Of a stretch of 64,000 nt of DNA, positions 49,001 to 58,432 are shown in pieces. Position 1 is the stretch's first letter. Each line of letters opens with the position of its first letter. The stretch is from Valencia hispanica (taxonomy: Eukaryota > Chordata > Actinopteri > Cyprinodontiformes > Valenciidae). The notes beneath the pieces were generated by a model. That model was not told where the DNA came from. It saw only the letters and a program-made list of their open reading frames with translations, and made no database searches. The stretch covers positions 4,672,134 through 4,736,133 of the forward strand of contig OY747712.1 in assembly GCA_963556495.2 (NCBI GenBank). Direction: 5' to 3'. A program made the position numbers and the translations under genes.

Positions 49001-49152
49001 AAAACGGAAGAACCGAGCAACCCAAATCTCAGCAAAACAGGGATTCAAAAAACTCCGCTCCTCGTTGGATTCCTCCAGAGCAATGGGCAAAAATGACCCA
49101 GGAGCAAAAGAATGAGCATGCACGAAAGAGGAGAGAGTACTATAAGAAATAG
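46054..49152 (+). CDS. gag: gag-type polyprotein, 1032 aa, intact
   Basis: The true start is ATG at 46054 in a good Kozak context (aag before, G after). The frame is open to TAG at 49150. By position it is the structural (Gag) precursor. The product is roughly twice the usual length. Near residues 257-271 it packs three budding motifs: LYPNL, PSAP and PPTY. An acidic run (SSEGEEEEEAEA) lies near residue 590. The C-terminal 150 residues are Gln/Asn/Arg-rich and end in RKRREYYKK. No CCHC zinc knuckle and no clear major homology region are visible. Such absence is known for foamy-type Gag. An undisrupted frame of this length implies recent activity or constraint. Homology to a named Gag family is inferred from position only. 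Confidence 0.85.
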   Translation: MASPGSIILEESDVDEPEPQYENLFRCRDESGTLAQQKDYSVVEEIKGFMLLEGTLSCIKDANLNQACLIVSCNRDFKIRNGLTHETKKCFPAQENDVNICTQLPVSRDGVIKTMTSDVVLKEILWVLWDDVQEQPLKLQEQTLAALYDTCALRANGPYVLAPLGRNDPGCHQQASENALTNFLLKYQYRGIAILAENPREAAEIRSILGALPNKPVQGYDPNYTNLRNQQPISTKIRQFVDCGGRSDTPFPEITSLYPNLGSLPSAPPTYSTACLNTEQREVRHDDYVERSMELTNLPTGPPSEALNQRAERPVCAQSPASAVRIMAPICPLNEEETAPQTDLCSTEVEGLKIRFEGRALSKILPQSASNVLYITLVDAEQMMETPAGGTALGELRRLVGQQRLNDVLFETWTQDSLGNRPQSITLTSDQLGKASNRISEVIIIPVDPRRAETKLESYLLPAITSGNENDIGRVFFKTNYPTNVAGISQTTILNSIACCRPWDQINNPTELVILTRKGGAQHAKMIFETVASELSRAARERAYPRARVRYSEPAVPRPRNDPIFHPEAHSTPYAPTQPVAPPPIESSEGEEEEEAEANFAPPPRINTLHALNRRSKEYEYRRFKPEAPPCRGNVYEQNEVPFTPLTVDQKNLRKPVFNSPPDWYPVTASELADVQVAPTSRQITERPGWTKPFKESYIGGGYDFYQNGCRKRDQSIIDQYGLQTDRGSYNFGDQGTLTKREVVRGPHSSYRQAAQPGNTNLNPAPMQNRSYDYNGAGQGEISALGRSSIASVLLQSDNLPPRRGEPDIEYLTELIDRGISLDILDTTEFTQMRGLTKGVNIPRGMTAGDLYRMRAQAPGENPHSVVLKKSLTGIRNGQMNLNQAVKIMQGENVPDDMMEQFFCDIPRGYDLAAKWKYSSSVEREKMLQVYDRISLAIKAKHDKRPPQKGAEIHNQTLNPSNQQQRSVSDSAPQRTEKTQSSQNGRTEQPKSQQNRDSKNSAPRWIPPEQWAKMTQEQKNEHARKRREYYKK

Positions 49153-52100
49153 ACTCAGAAATAAAACAGGCGATTCGTTGTAACACCAAATTCAAAGACG
49201 GCTGGCTCACTGCAACAATTAATAATCAGGATTTTATTTTGGATACTGATGCTGACATTTCAGGCAAAATAGAAGTAAACGAACAGGAAAGAATTGGAAC
49301 AATAAAAATTCAATATGCAAATGGAAATATTGAAGAGACGCACCTTTATGAAGATAAGTCAGGAATCAAATACATAAAATCAGCTTCAAATTTGTTGAGC
49401 TTATTTGATGTTCTTAAAGTAAAAGCACACTCTAACTTTATGAAAACAGTTAATGTGACGGATGAAATCAAAGAGCAAGTAAATAAATCATGTGTAAATG
49501 ACAAAATTAGGCTGGGGGAAATTTTGAGCACCGCTAATTATGCCAAGTTTAAAAATGATTGTGGGTTGATGAATACAGAACCTTATGAAATTCGAGGAGC
49601 TATGCCTGGAAAACAGAAACAGTACCCAATTGGAGCTGGTAAAAATGACATTTTGCAAACTGTTAATGAATTAGTGGAAACCGGTGTCTTAAGAAAAATA
49701 TCAGAAGCACCATGCAGTTTGCCAATTCAAGCTGTACAAAAACCAGACGGATCTTTTCGGCTGGTCCAAAACCTCAAAGAATTAAACAGAGTAACCATCA
49801 AAGATGTGAGAAATCTTTTTGACCCAGGAAAGGCTCTTTTAGCGCTGGGTCTTAAAAGGTTTAAAACTTGTCTTGATCTTGCAAATGGCTTCTGGAGTAT
49901 TCCCATCACCGAGTCCTCTCAGCTTAAAACATGTTTTACCATAGATGACCAATCTTACGTATGGACTAGGTTGCCACAAGGCATGGCAAACTCACCTAAT
50001 GTTTTTCAGGACAAAATATCACAGCTTCTAAAAGGAGAGGACTTGGTACAATACATTGATGACATATTCTTTTCATCGGATGATGAGAAAGAACATTTAG
50101 ACCAGTTGGAGAGACTGATCAAGAAACTGAGTGATGCAGGCCTCAAAATAGGAATCAAAAAATCACAGATTGCACGTACTGAAGTGACTTATCTGGGGTT
50201 CAAAATGGATGAATCTGGCATCCAGCTCACAGACAACTACCTAAAAGAGATAACTCCACCAAAAGATTTACTGGAGCTGGAACGAGTGTTGGGAAAATTT
50301 CAGTTTATATCTGGGAACATACCAAATTACTCAGTACATGTTGGTAAACTCATGGAGTTAAAAAGAGGCCTCAGAAAGAGAGACGAAGGAAACAGGATGC
50401 AGGTGTTTAACAGACCGTTAACTGGAAAAGAGTTGCTTGAATACAATGACTTTGTGAAGTATGTGGACACCAGCAAGATCGCACTATCACAAAGAGACTA
50501 TTCAGTTGACCTGGTTCTGACACCACACGTTACTGAAGACGGGGCCGTTATCTATTTTTCCAACGAGGGTAACACAGGGGTCATCTGTATAAAGAACGCG
50601 CGCTTTAAGGAAGCGGAAAAAAGATTTATGAGACAAGAGAAAGAGCTTGCGGTGCTTTTTCAGGCGTATCCGATGGCAATCGCGCTACGAGGTGAGAGAA
50701 ATATACGAGTGAACTCTGACACCGGGGTTGTGAAAGAGCTTACAAAGGACACCGTCGCATGTGGGCGAGCGCTGCAATCGCTGCAATCGCGCTGGTCTAA
50801 GTGGGAGACGATGCTTCTTGATCCTAAATTATATGTGTCACCTAAACCTGTGAAACCGCAAAAGGCTCAAACGGAGTTAAAGCCGTTTGAACCGGATGCT
50901 GTGTACTACACCGATGGCTCGAAAGTTTTGAGTGATGGTATCGAGTCCAAGTGGGCGGTTGTGAAGAAACACAAGGGTAAAACCACAAGTTTCTCGGGTT
51001 TTTGTATAGGTAGCGCACAGACCGCAGAGCTTACTGCAGTGGTGCAAGTGTTTTCAGATGCAGAAAAATGCAAACTATCTAAGATAAAAATCATAACAGA
51101 TTCAATATATGTACATGATGGTGTTGCAAAAAACCTACCGGAGTGGCACAGCAGGGACTTCACGACTCAAAATGGAAAGGACTTAGCACACAAATACTTA
51201 TGGATCCTGGTTGCTGAATTCATGAGAAAGATTAAAGTGCAAATAGCGCATGTCAAAAGCCATACAGATAATCAAGATCCAGATTATCTGGGCATCGGAC
51301 TAGCAGACAAAATCGCACAGATGAGAGGAATATGTTTCCCCAAAATACTCAGAGAATCATGTGATATAGAAACTAACAAAGAGTTGGTTAAATATGTACA
51401 TGAGGAGTTTGGAAAGAACAAGACTTAAACTCAAAGAGGCAGAAATAGCTGTTCCTAAACTGAATGCTATTTTTCAAGAAATAAAAGAGTCGTGTGTTCC
51501 TCACAATGAAAAAGGGGGACAGAAATTTGTGACTAGTGTTGACGGACAAATCGTAACCAATGTCAAAGGAGAACACTTTATGGATATAGGAGAGTGTGAT
51601 TCAAAGGGAATAAAAGGCTGTAAATTGTTCCTAGTGTTTGTTGACAACGGGCATGGGGAATGCAGCGCGATGTACCCTTTAAGAAAGGCCACAGGGGAGG
51701 CCATATCAGCTGCTTTAACCAAACTGATAAAACAATACGCAGTGATAACGCAAAACATTTCAAAAATCAGCAGGTTGCTGGACTCCTAGAAGAAATGGGA
51801 ATTCAGCACATCTGGAGCATTCCTTACAAGAGTAAAACTAACGGTGTAGCAGAGAGGGCGATTCGCACAGTTCAAAACTACATTCAGACCAACTTGCAGA
51901 ACTTATGGGATACGCCTATAGGAGTGGCAAAAATTAATAAAGTTCTTCGAGAGCCGAGATTAAGAGAACCGGAAATTCATGAGACACAAGCTTGCTCATT
52001 GCAGGTTGGAGACGCAGTGTGGAAAAGTCGCGGACCAAAGACGCTCGGCGGAGTAACCAGACACAACAGGACAGGTCCGTATATTGTAACTCAGATTGCA

Positions 52101-52157
52101 GGCAATTTAATATCCCTTGATGATGGGGAAAGTTGTCACCCAAACCAACTGTACTAA
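49146..52157 (+). pseudogene. pol: pol: protease, reverse transcriptase, RNase H, integrase (two frame breaks)
   Basis: Open in the -1 frame relative to gag from 49146, overlapping the gag end by 7 bp with no ATG before 49239. It would need frameshifting or a spliced mRNA. The protease motif reads LDTDADIS (49239-49262), where the second active-site position is Asp and not Gly, so activity is doubtful. The RT shows PDGSFRLVQNL, LPQGMANSP (about 49971) and YIDD (50052-50063). RNase H shows D in YYTDGSK, E in TAELT, D in TDSIYV and D in LADK. The integrase DD35E triad is present (51583, 51744, 51852, with 35 residues between the last two). The frame changes near 51395-51428 and changes back near 51720-51750, so the central integrase is out of frame. 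The integrase zinc finger is also degraded: only one His is clear and the last Cys is replaced (CVPH). Confidence 0.9.
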
Positions 52158-53217
52158 GCTAAATGAATTTGGAACAGGAGAGTCATGTCTGCACGGTGCT
52201 TCCATACACTCAGATGGGGTTAAGTGGTTGACTAAAAATGAGCCGATGCTTGCGGTGTCGGTCAGTCCCAAGGAATTGTTGGTGGCCCGCACGAATATGG
52301 TGGATGATCTGGCTCCTGGAAGGAGAGTGCATCTAGTTTGGAACAGGTACAGACCTGGAGAGTGTGTTTTCTGTGAAATAAGACTCTTTGATGTGCTTTG
52401 GAGTGGTAACAGGAGTGATAAGCCTCCGATGAAGGGGTCAAGTCAGAGACTGAACCCAGCTGGAGTGGAATTGATTCATCCTTATCGAGTCAGCTGTTGT
52501 GTTGATTGTGTAAGGACCTACTTGCCATTTTACCGGATTGCCAGGTTGGATCATTTGGAATCCACAGGGGGATGCTGTTACATGGAAGACGGTAGATTGG
52601 TGACCTGCAGTCCGGTGTATGACGTGTTAATCAGAGATATGTCTCTGTGGACGGGAAATCCTGGATTATGGAGAGCAGGTCATGGGAAGTCTCTGGCTTA
52701 TATCTTCACTATGTTGGAACAGAAGTTGTACACATCTCAGGTTAAGATTAGAAGGAAAAACGGGAAAGGAATTTTCTCTGGTTTAACGAATAGCGGCTCT
52801 GTGAAGCGCTTAGGGAGTTTTCTGGTGACGCGCTATGTCAAAGAGCAGTGGATGGAGATCCCTGCACCTGAAGGCTACGGAGTAGCGACGCAAGGATACG
52901 ACTGGCACACCACAGGATCTCTGACAGTCAGAGACGTCAGCTTTCACAAGGTGGAAGCTGTTTTCTTCATAAACTGCCTTAGGGAGAAGATAGTTAATGT
53001 GGATACGGGTGAACAAATGAAGGAGAAGAAATACGTGGCTCACAGGTGGACTTTTGTGAAGAGCAGAAGTAATGAGCTAATTTGTGGATTCAGCTCCAAA
53101 CTGTGTGTGGAACCAGGAGGACATTCTGGTGATGTGGATGGATTTTATCCACAGATTTATGCTGCTGCGGGATTTGCTTTGATGAAGTGTGATGACGATG
53201 AGCTGCGAAGCAAATGA
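52120..53217 (+). CDS. unknown 365-aa cysteine-rich ORF in the env position
   Basis: Starts at ATG 52120 (or 52123, in the better Kozak context), overlapping the end of pol by 38 bp in another frame, and stops at 53215-53217. It has no signal peptide, no transmembrane segment, no furin site and no fusion peptide, so it is not an envelope protein. Cysteines cluster as ECVFC, SCCVDC and GGCCY, with further ones near the C-terminus (LICGFSSKLC). Charged and aromatic residues suggest a folded soluble protein. By position it could be a regulatory or accessory protein made from a spliced mRNA using the LTR donor. I recognise no family. The uninterrupted frame in a provirus with a broken pol suggests it is a genuine gene. 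Confidence 0.7.
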   Translation: MMGKVVTQTNCTKLNEFGTGESCLHGASIHSDGVKWLTKNEPMLAVSVSPKELLVARTNMVDDLAPGRRVHLVWNRYRPGECVFCEIRLFDVLWSGNRSDKPPMKGSSQRLNPAGVELIHPYRVSCCVDCVRTYLPFYRIARLDHLESTGGCCYMEDGRLVTCSPVYDVLIRDMSLWTGNPGLWRAGHGKSLAYIFTMLEQKLYTSQVKIRRKNGKGIFSGLTNSGSVKRLGSFLVTRYVKEQWMEIPAPEGYGVATQGYDWHTTGSLTVRDVSFHKVEAVFFINCLREKIVNVDTGEQMKEKKYVAHRWTFVKSRSNELICGFSSKLCVEPGGHSGDVDGFYPQIYAAAGFALMKCDDDELRSK

Positions 53218-53311
53218 TCGATTTTCTTCTTACAAATCCAGTTCTTTTTAACACTGGTTGAATTTGGGGTCCTTAGCACCCTATTTGTTAAGTTTTATGT
53301 TTTGAAAAAAA

Positions 53312-53362
<51 letters not shown>

Positions 53363-54147
53363 AAAGAGATGAGTACCACAAGGGGTGGGTTTTCCAAATT
53401 TGATTTAGTTTCTGAATTATTTTAGGGAGTAGCCTGTCTCCCATTGTTATGGATAAACTTTTCAAATTTTAATAAAAGAAAAAAAAACTTTTTTATCACA
53501 GAAAGTAACATAGTTGTTTGCTTAAGGGTGGAAAACCCATAAACAAAGCCAGGGGGAGTATATAATCTGATTCACTTTGTTTCTGGTTTTCCTCCCTCCT
53601 ATCTTCTAAAACAAATTAGCAGACTGCTGCAGAATTAATTTGTTCCTTAATTTGAACAACTTAAGAAAAGATTTTGTTTTGTTTTATGTTTTGAACGACT
53701 TCATTATTTTGCTTTTATTTCTTTGATTTCAGTTTCTTTAAGTTTTCTAACAAGACTTAGACTGAAAGATATTTTATATCGCTGCAATGATTTGAATCTA
53801 GTTAATCCTTTTATCTTGATTACTTACTTTTAGTTTAAACCTTCTTGTTTTCATAGATGATAATTTAGAACTTATATGGTTTAAGTTTCCCAGTTGAAGA
53901 AGTTGATTTAGGATAGCTTGTTTAGCTTTTGAAAAAAAAAAAGAACAATAAACCATAGTTTATTCTTTTATCATCCTATTATTTTCTTTTATTACTCTCC
54001 TTTTATTTATTTTCATTCAAGAGTTACTATATAACCATCTATAGGTTTTAATTGATGTTGAATTATCTTACTTTAAGGTTTATTTTACTTTTATCTTCAA
54101 TTCAAAGCCTTCACTTAGATGTGAAATCTTTTGGATAAGGTTCCTTT
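53218..54147 (+). other. AT-rich internal stretch of the provirus
   Basis: No ORF. An (AAAT)n microsatellite lies at about 53308-53362 and poly-T or poly-A runs follow. The end (54120-54210) is strongly pyrimidine-rich and leads to 'cctcag', a possible splice acceptor for the downstream ORFs. An env gene could once have been here, or the stretch could be captured host DNA. Confidence 0.6.
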
Positions 54148-54152
54148 TTGTT

Positions 54153-54368
54153 TTGTTTTGTTTTCTTTTCCTTTTCTTTCGCGTTGACCTGTCTACCTCA
54201 GACCCAGGTGAGTCAGGTGGTTCCAGTGGCCAGCCCGGCGAATGCAAAGCGCCAGCTGCGGAAACCAGTTCACTCAGACGAGCAACAAGGCCCGCCAAAC
54301 CCCTGCTGCCATACCCCTCTGAACTTTTGACGTTCCAATATCCCGATCCAGACTTGTTTATGGGATGA
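54153..54368 (+). CDS. short proviral ORF a (exon candidate)
   Basis: An open frame ending TGA at 54366-54368 whose useful part starts after the 'cctcag' acceptor near 54202. It is rich in Ser, Pro and Gly, with a PLLPYPSELLTF stretch, and no domain is recognised. Its stop overlaps the ATG of the next ORF (ATGA at 54365-54368). There is no clear ATG of its own, so it would need splicing from the LTR donor. Confidence 0.35.
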   Translation: MFCFLFLFFRVDLSTSDPGESGGSSGQPGECKAPAAETSSLRRATRPAKPLLPYPSELLTFQYPDPDLFMG

Positions 54369-54610
54369 AAGAAAACTACAAGCCTGTGTTGAATCGAGGA
54401 CGTGTTAGTACAGCTTATGGGGCATTCCCGGACCATCCAGAGCCCACGGATCCATCATCTCCCGGGTCGCGGAGGACATTATGGTATCTAACCAAACAAG
54501 GACACGTTGTCCCTTTAGACACCTCAGAGGAACACACACCTGAAATGTTGATGAATTGTGTGGGGATAAGCATGGGAGATTCTCCACCTGAGTGTCAAGA
54601 ATCGGGTTAG
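54365..54610 (+). CDS. short proviral ORF b, 81 aa
   Basis: A true ATG at 54365 overlaps the stop of ORF a by an ATGA junction. The 81-residue product is Pro/Ser-rich (HPEPTDPSSPGSRRTLWYL) and unrecognised. The overlap would allow reinitiation after ORF a. It may simply be part of a multi-exon accessory gene. Confidence 0.4.
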   Translation: MKENYKPVLNRGRVSTAYGAFPDHPEPTDPSSPGSRRTLWYLTKQGHVVPLDTSEEHTPEMLMNCVGISMGDSPPECQESG

Positions 54611-54729
54611 CGGAATTGGTGTTTTTATTTACTGAATTTAGAACTATGGGGGTTTTTTTTTGCAAAGGGGGGAAAATGTGTCTCTGTGTCCGATCAGCAC
54701 TCTCATGGGCCGATTCTCCCCATCCAGGT

Positions 54730-54985
54730 CAGCCTCCGGGAAACTCTGCACTACTGTCAGCGGACGTGGTGGCTCCCTCGAATGCTCTATGCCCTGGTGC
54801 AATACGCTGATAAGCAGCTACTCCTGGTCCATTTGCGTGAAGACCATGTCAGTGGATACACTGGAATGCAGATGGCAGAAAGGTTAGCTGGCTTGCGAGT
54901 CACCATGAGGAAGTATTCTGATGAGAGGGTCCCTATACCGGATGAGCTGACCGAGGCAGAGCAGGCCCTAAACGCCGCTCTGTGA
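54730..54985 (+). CDS. short proviral ORF c (exon candidate)
   Basis: The frame is open from 54611 to TGA at 54983-54985. A likely acceptor ('tctccccatccag') precedes GTCAGCC near 54727. The deduced segment is amphipathic and helical-looking (RTWWLPRMLYALVQYADKQ, then an acidic C-terminal LTEAEQALNAAL). It ends 71 bp before the 3' LTR. It has no ATG upstream, so it is probably a spliced exon if real. No family recognised. Confidence 0.4.
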
Positions 54986-55047
54986 GGCCCTGAGGATGTT
55001 CGACCGAACACACGGCTCATTAAGATTTGACGGTTATCAGTAATTCC

Positions 55048-55056
55048 CACAAGGGG
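55048..55056 (+). promoter_or_regulatory. polypurine tract (weak)
   Basis: 'acaagggg' abuts the first base of the 3' LTR, where plus-strand synthesis is primed. The purine run is shorter than in most retroviruses. Confidence 0.45.
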
Positions 55057-56787
55057 TGTTGAACTCCCTAGAGTTATAAATGGGAATTACATAATCACCA
55101 TTTCGCTAATAGGATGAGCTGGACTTTTGGCACGCAGGGGAGGAGGATAATAAAGATTTCCTTAATATGTCTCATGTCATTTTTCTTTCTTTAAAATGCA
55201 TTTATTGAAGTTTATGCTTACCTATATGCACATATACTCATGTATACTCCTGTATATGCTTATAAGGTGTGTGTTTTAAAATCTATAATCAGCATTAGAC
55301 TAAGTATATCATGTGTGTGAGAGCAGCAAACCACCAGGAGGAGACCTTCGCCCTGTTCCTGAAAGACAGCATCTCAAGACTCTGAATCTACATAAGCCAC
55401 GACCCCCTCAAGGGGTTTACCATGTATAAAAGTAATAACAGAGACAAAATGTTAGAGTTTAGTTGTTAGAAGTAGAGGTTTGAGGTTTGCTTGTGTGTGT
55501 AACTAGTGGCAGGTTGTTGCTGTTCCTGTTGGTAGTTGGAGTTGATCATTGTAAGCTTTTGGATTTTGTATTGTAATTCCTTTTGAGTTAAGATTAAAAC
55601 CTTTTAATCGACTTCCTTCTCTAAGCAAGTCTCCTATATGTGAGAGGCCTGGGGACTGACCGGCATTCGCTCTGAACTTATCAGACGGCAGTGCTTGCAG
55701 GGACTAGCAGGTCACGGGGGTTTGGGAATGCCTAACTCCAGGGGATAGGAAGACAGAGGTGCTTCTTAACTCTTCGTAGTGACAGCGGTCAGACGACAGA
55801 GAAACCAACCCTGGGACCAGAGTAGCCCAAATCCGTAACTGTGACACCGGACTGGTAAGTCAGGCATCTTAAATTGGCTCAACTCTGCGAGCGCTGGGTT
55901 CTGAGGAGATTCTGCGCCTCTGTCCTCGTGTTGTGACAGTGAGTCGGAGGCCCAGGTTTCCAGAATCAGCCGGCGAGACGTGGAGCGACCGTAGAAAACC
56001 CGACCCAGGAAGTTCTCAGTGAAGCCTAACTAACATCTGTGTCGAAGGGAAGCATAGTTACACCTAGGAGGTTGTGCAATCTCATTTTAGTCCCAGTGAC
56101 ACAAATTGGACAATCTCTGGAGAGGTCATTTGTATGGGTAGAGCTCAGGGAAGCTTTTTGACCGCATCTAATGTACCTGCATATATAAGGGAATGAAATA
56201 TATGTATTACTTAGAAGGTTGTAAGACTTGACTGTTCTCAGTATCCGGAGCTGAAGCGGTTTTATAGCGAACTGTATAAGTAATCAGAGCAGAGAAGTTT
56301 TAACCGTACTAGGACAGAGAGAACGTAAGTCAATAGACTCAAATAGTTAGTAAGTATTTACGCATATTTTCTAACTGGGTTGCGACCGAAGGCTCTGTTC
56401 TGTATGGGGCGTATGTAAAACAAATTACATTCGTTATAGCATGTAAAGTATACGCTTTAACGCTAACATAGCGACTCCTACTCGGTGACTGACAAGTGGG
56501 GAGTAGGCCAATATTAGACGCAGAAAGAATCGGGGGGTATTACGACTATCTGCCGGTTAACGTACGCTGAGGCCCAAACGGTTTTACCCACTTGGGTCAG
56601 TTATGGAGACTGGAAGGTGTGTAAAGTAGGCCTGTTGTAAGAGTCGAAAGATCCTCCAGTAGAATAGGAGTCCAAACCTAAAAAGGATCGATGTAGCTGA
56701 TTATTCCCTATTAAAGGTTATAACTTAAAGTAGTTTTCCCTTTATAATAACAGGCGCTTAATTCAGTATATCACCGGACTTTTAACA
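55057..56787 (+). repeat. 3' LTR, 1731 bp
   Basis: TGTTGAACTCCC...TTTTAACA, the same length as the 5' LTR with about two dozen substitutions. TATA box at 55425. Followed by CTCT and the rest of the LINE-A 3' UTR. Confidence 0.95.
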
Positions 56788-57349
56788 CTCTAATCATGTA
56801 AAGCACCTTGAATCACCTTGTTGTTGAAAGTGTGCTTGAAATTGCCTTGACTTAGAGATTAGCAAGACCCAGCTTTGATTTTGAAAGACCGCTTCTCGGC
56901 AAGTGAATTTGTATATCAGCTAAATATTTAGCTCTGTTTAAACGTTTAGCTAATTGATTTTTTTATCTTGTTAGCTAAATGTTTAATTTGTAAACCAAAT
57001 ATTTTGCTTATTATCTAAATATTCCGTTTGGAACTGTTGACTTTTGACTGTGTAACTTTAGCAACAACACTGTATACGTTTCAGACTCTACAGGCCTCAG
57101 TTAGCAGGTTAGGAAACTAAAGAGAAATAAACTAAGAAAACATAAATAGAAACGTGGACACAAACAAAAGGTGAAAACATCAACAAGGAACTGCCATAAA
57201 ATAAATACCAAAGAATACATTAAAATGATAATTAAACCGAATAAGGAAAATAACTAACTTCAAACACAAAACCTAAGAACTGTGACAGATTAAAGGTCAT
57301 AACACTAAGCAAGTATGGTTTGCTTGGAAGGGTTAAAGGAGAAAGTCTG

Positions 57350-57560
57350 CATCTTAATCCTGACACTACCTATAAAGCACGGTGGTGAAGGGATGATGAT
57401 TTGGGCTTATTTGCAGCTACAGGAACTGGACACCTTGCAGTCATCTGACAGCCAAAGCTTGGTCCAAACTGGGTCATGAGGAGGCGAATGATCCAGTAGC
57501 AGATCTACAAAAGGATGAGAGTCAAGCTGCAGGAAGATCATTCATGCTGGCTTATATTCT
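57350..57560 (+). mobile_element. Tc1-like transposase fragment
   Basis: 'aagcacggtggtgaagggatgatgatttgggc' (57378-57409) encodes the KHGGEGMMIW-type block of Tc1 transposases. It is followed by 'ggacaccttgcagtcat' and 'ttggtccaaactgggtcat', in the usual order. A relic without termini. Confidence 0.65.
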
Positions 57561-58430
57561 GTCTCAAAACCTCTTCTTTAAGCAGAAATAATCACCTAAT
57601 GTAGATGAGTGTCCAGTGGTTCTTGGGCTTCTAACTCTGCCCACTAGGAGCCCTGTTGTAACTGAGCTACGAGCACAATATAAAAGTTTTATTCAGTATA
57701 TTTCTAATTGAGTTGTTACCTTTTCGTTAAAACCCAAAATTTCTGCATCCAGTAAAAACGAATCAACCTGGTTGGATGTTTTTATTTTTTTTTTGTTTTT
57801 TTCTCCTATGGCTCTCATCATGGCCCAGCTGGGTGGAGGCTGCAGCTCAGCGGCGCTGCTGTCGGTGAGCCTGTCAATAACAGCTCAGACAGGCAGGCAG
57901 GGAGCAGCATGCAGATAAAACAAACCTCCTGCTGCACCGCCGGGGGGGGGGGGGGGGGGGGGGGGGGCGGGGGCATGCATTATTCACCAACACACACATG
58001 AACACACACTGAAGGCATGTGAAGGTGTGAGGAATCGCTGGAGAACATTTTACATGTAGACAAGAACAATGATGCTGCAGACTTTTTCAGTCTATTGTTT
58101 GGAACAGGAAAGCAATGAAACTCCAATTCTTAACAGTCCAATGGCCTTCATTGGTAAATTCATCAAATTTGATGTGACTCCTCGTCTACAACTCCTGACA
58201 CGCTAAATCTGAACGTCTCAGGTGGATTTTCAAGGAACAAAGCAGCTTTGGGGTGACTGTTTAAGGGAGCTGACCCATCAGGGTTTCAGGGTTCATGCTT
58301 TGAAAATATACAAGAAGTGAAACTCTCCCACAAGGGAAGGTGAATGTTGCCATCATTTCATAATTGCCCGCATTTGATCATTTCATAAATGTGTAGTTCT
58401 GGTCGTTCCGATGTCATGTTCAGGTCTGCT
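57561..58430. other. intergenic, with poly-G tract at about 57942-57967
   Basis: No gene supported. A run of about 25 G (one C interruption) at 57942-57971 is followed by CA-rich sequence. Otherwise unremarkable. Confidence 0.5.
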
Positions 58431-58432
58431 AC

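Larger units (their letters stand above)
44109..56787 (+). mobile_element. endogenous retrovirus, 12.68 kb, large gag, no recognisable env
   Basis: A complete LTR-to-LTR structure: 5' LTR 44109-45839, primer-binding site at 45840, gag 46054-49152, pol 49146-52157, an unknown ORF 52120-53217, an AT-rich stretch, short ORFs 54153-54985 and the 3' LTR 55057-56787. CTCT flanks both sides (44105-44108 and 56788-56791), and removing one copy plus the provirus restores the LINE-A sequence. A 4-bp TSD is known for gamma-like retroviruses and foamy viruses. Gag lacks a CCHC knuckle, the LTRs are long and there is a splice donor inside the LTR, which recalls foamy-type proviruses. The primer site is not the tRNA-Lys one usual there. 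I leave the genus open. Confidence 0.93.
41550..56858 (+). mobile_element. LINE-A (L2-like), split by the provirus
   Basis: The 5' part, 41550-44108, holds the C-terminal endonuclease (DFNIHTDN near 41610, LSDHL near 41790) and a reverse transcriptase in several frames: GFRAHHGPETVL at 42793, DLSAAFDTVDHDIL at 42897, '[15 protein letters not shown]' near 43075 and the catalytic box 'PDDTQLY' near 43165. The 3' UTR breaks off at 44108 and resumes at 56792 ('taatcatgtaaagcacctt'). The 30407-31042 copy shows the uninterrupted order. The coding region is riddled with stops. Confidence 0.85.
40146..57080. mobile_element. foldback element copy 2, split by Tc1, LINE-A and provirus
   Basis: The left arm (40150-40310) shares 'tacacagtcaaaa', 'ttatttagcctgtcata' and 'ataaatgtcacc' with the arm at 10993. 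It is followed by only a few 'ctaaatatttag' units (40320-40372). The remnant continues at 41285-41345, after a Tc1 insertion. The remaining units and the shortened right end lie at about 56900-57080 ('gactgtgtaactttag'). Everything between is insertions. This copy shows the family with a short, non-amplified interior. Confidence 0.7.

Noticed and set aside
49239..49241. Pol start codon at 49239
   Set aside because: The codon is TTG and the frame is open from 49146. There is no ATG there, so it is not taken as an initiation site.
52120..53217. Envelope glycoprotein
   Set aside because: No signal peptide, transmembrane span, furin site or fusion peptide. Position alone does not justify the name.
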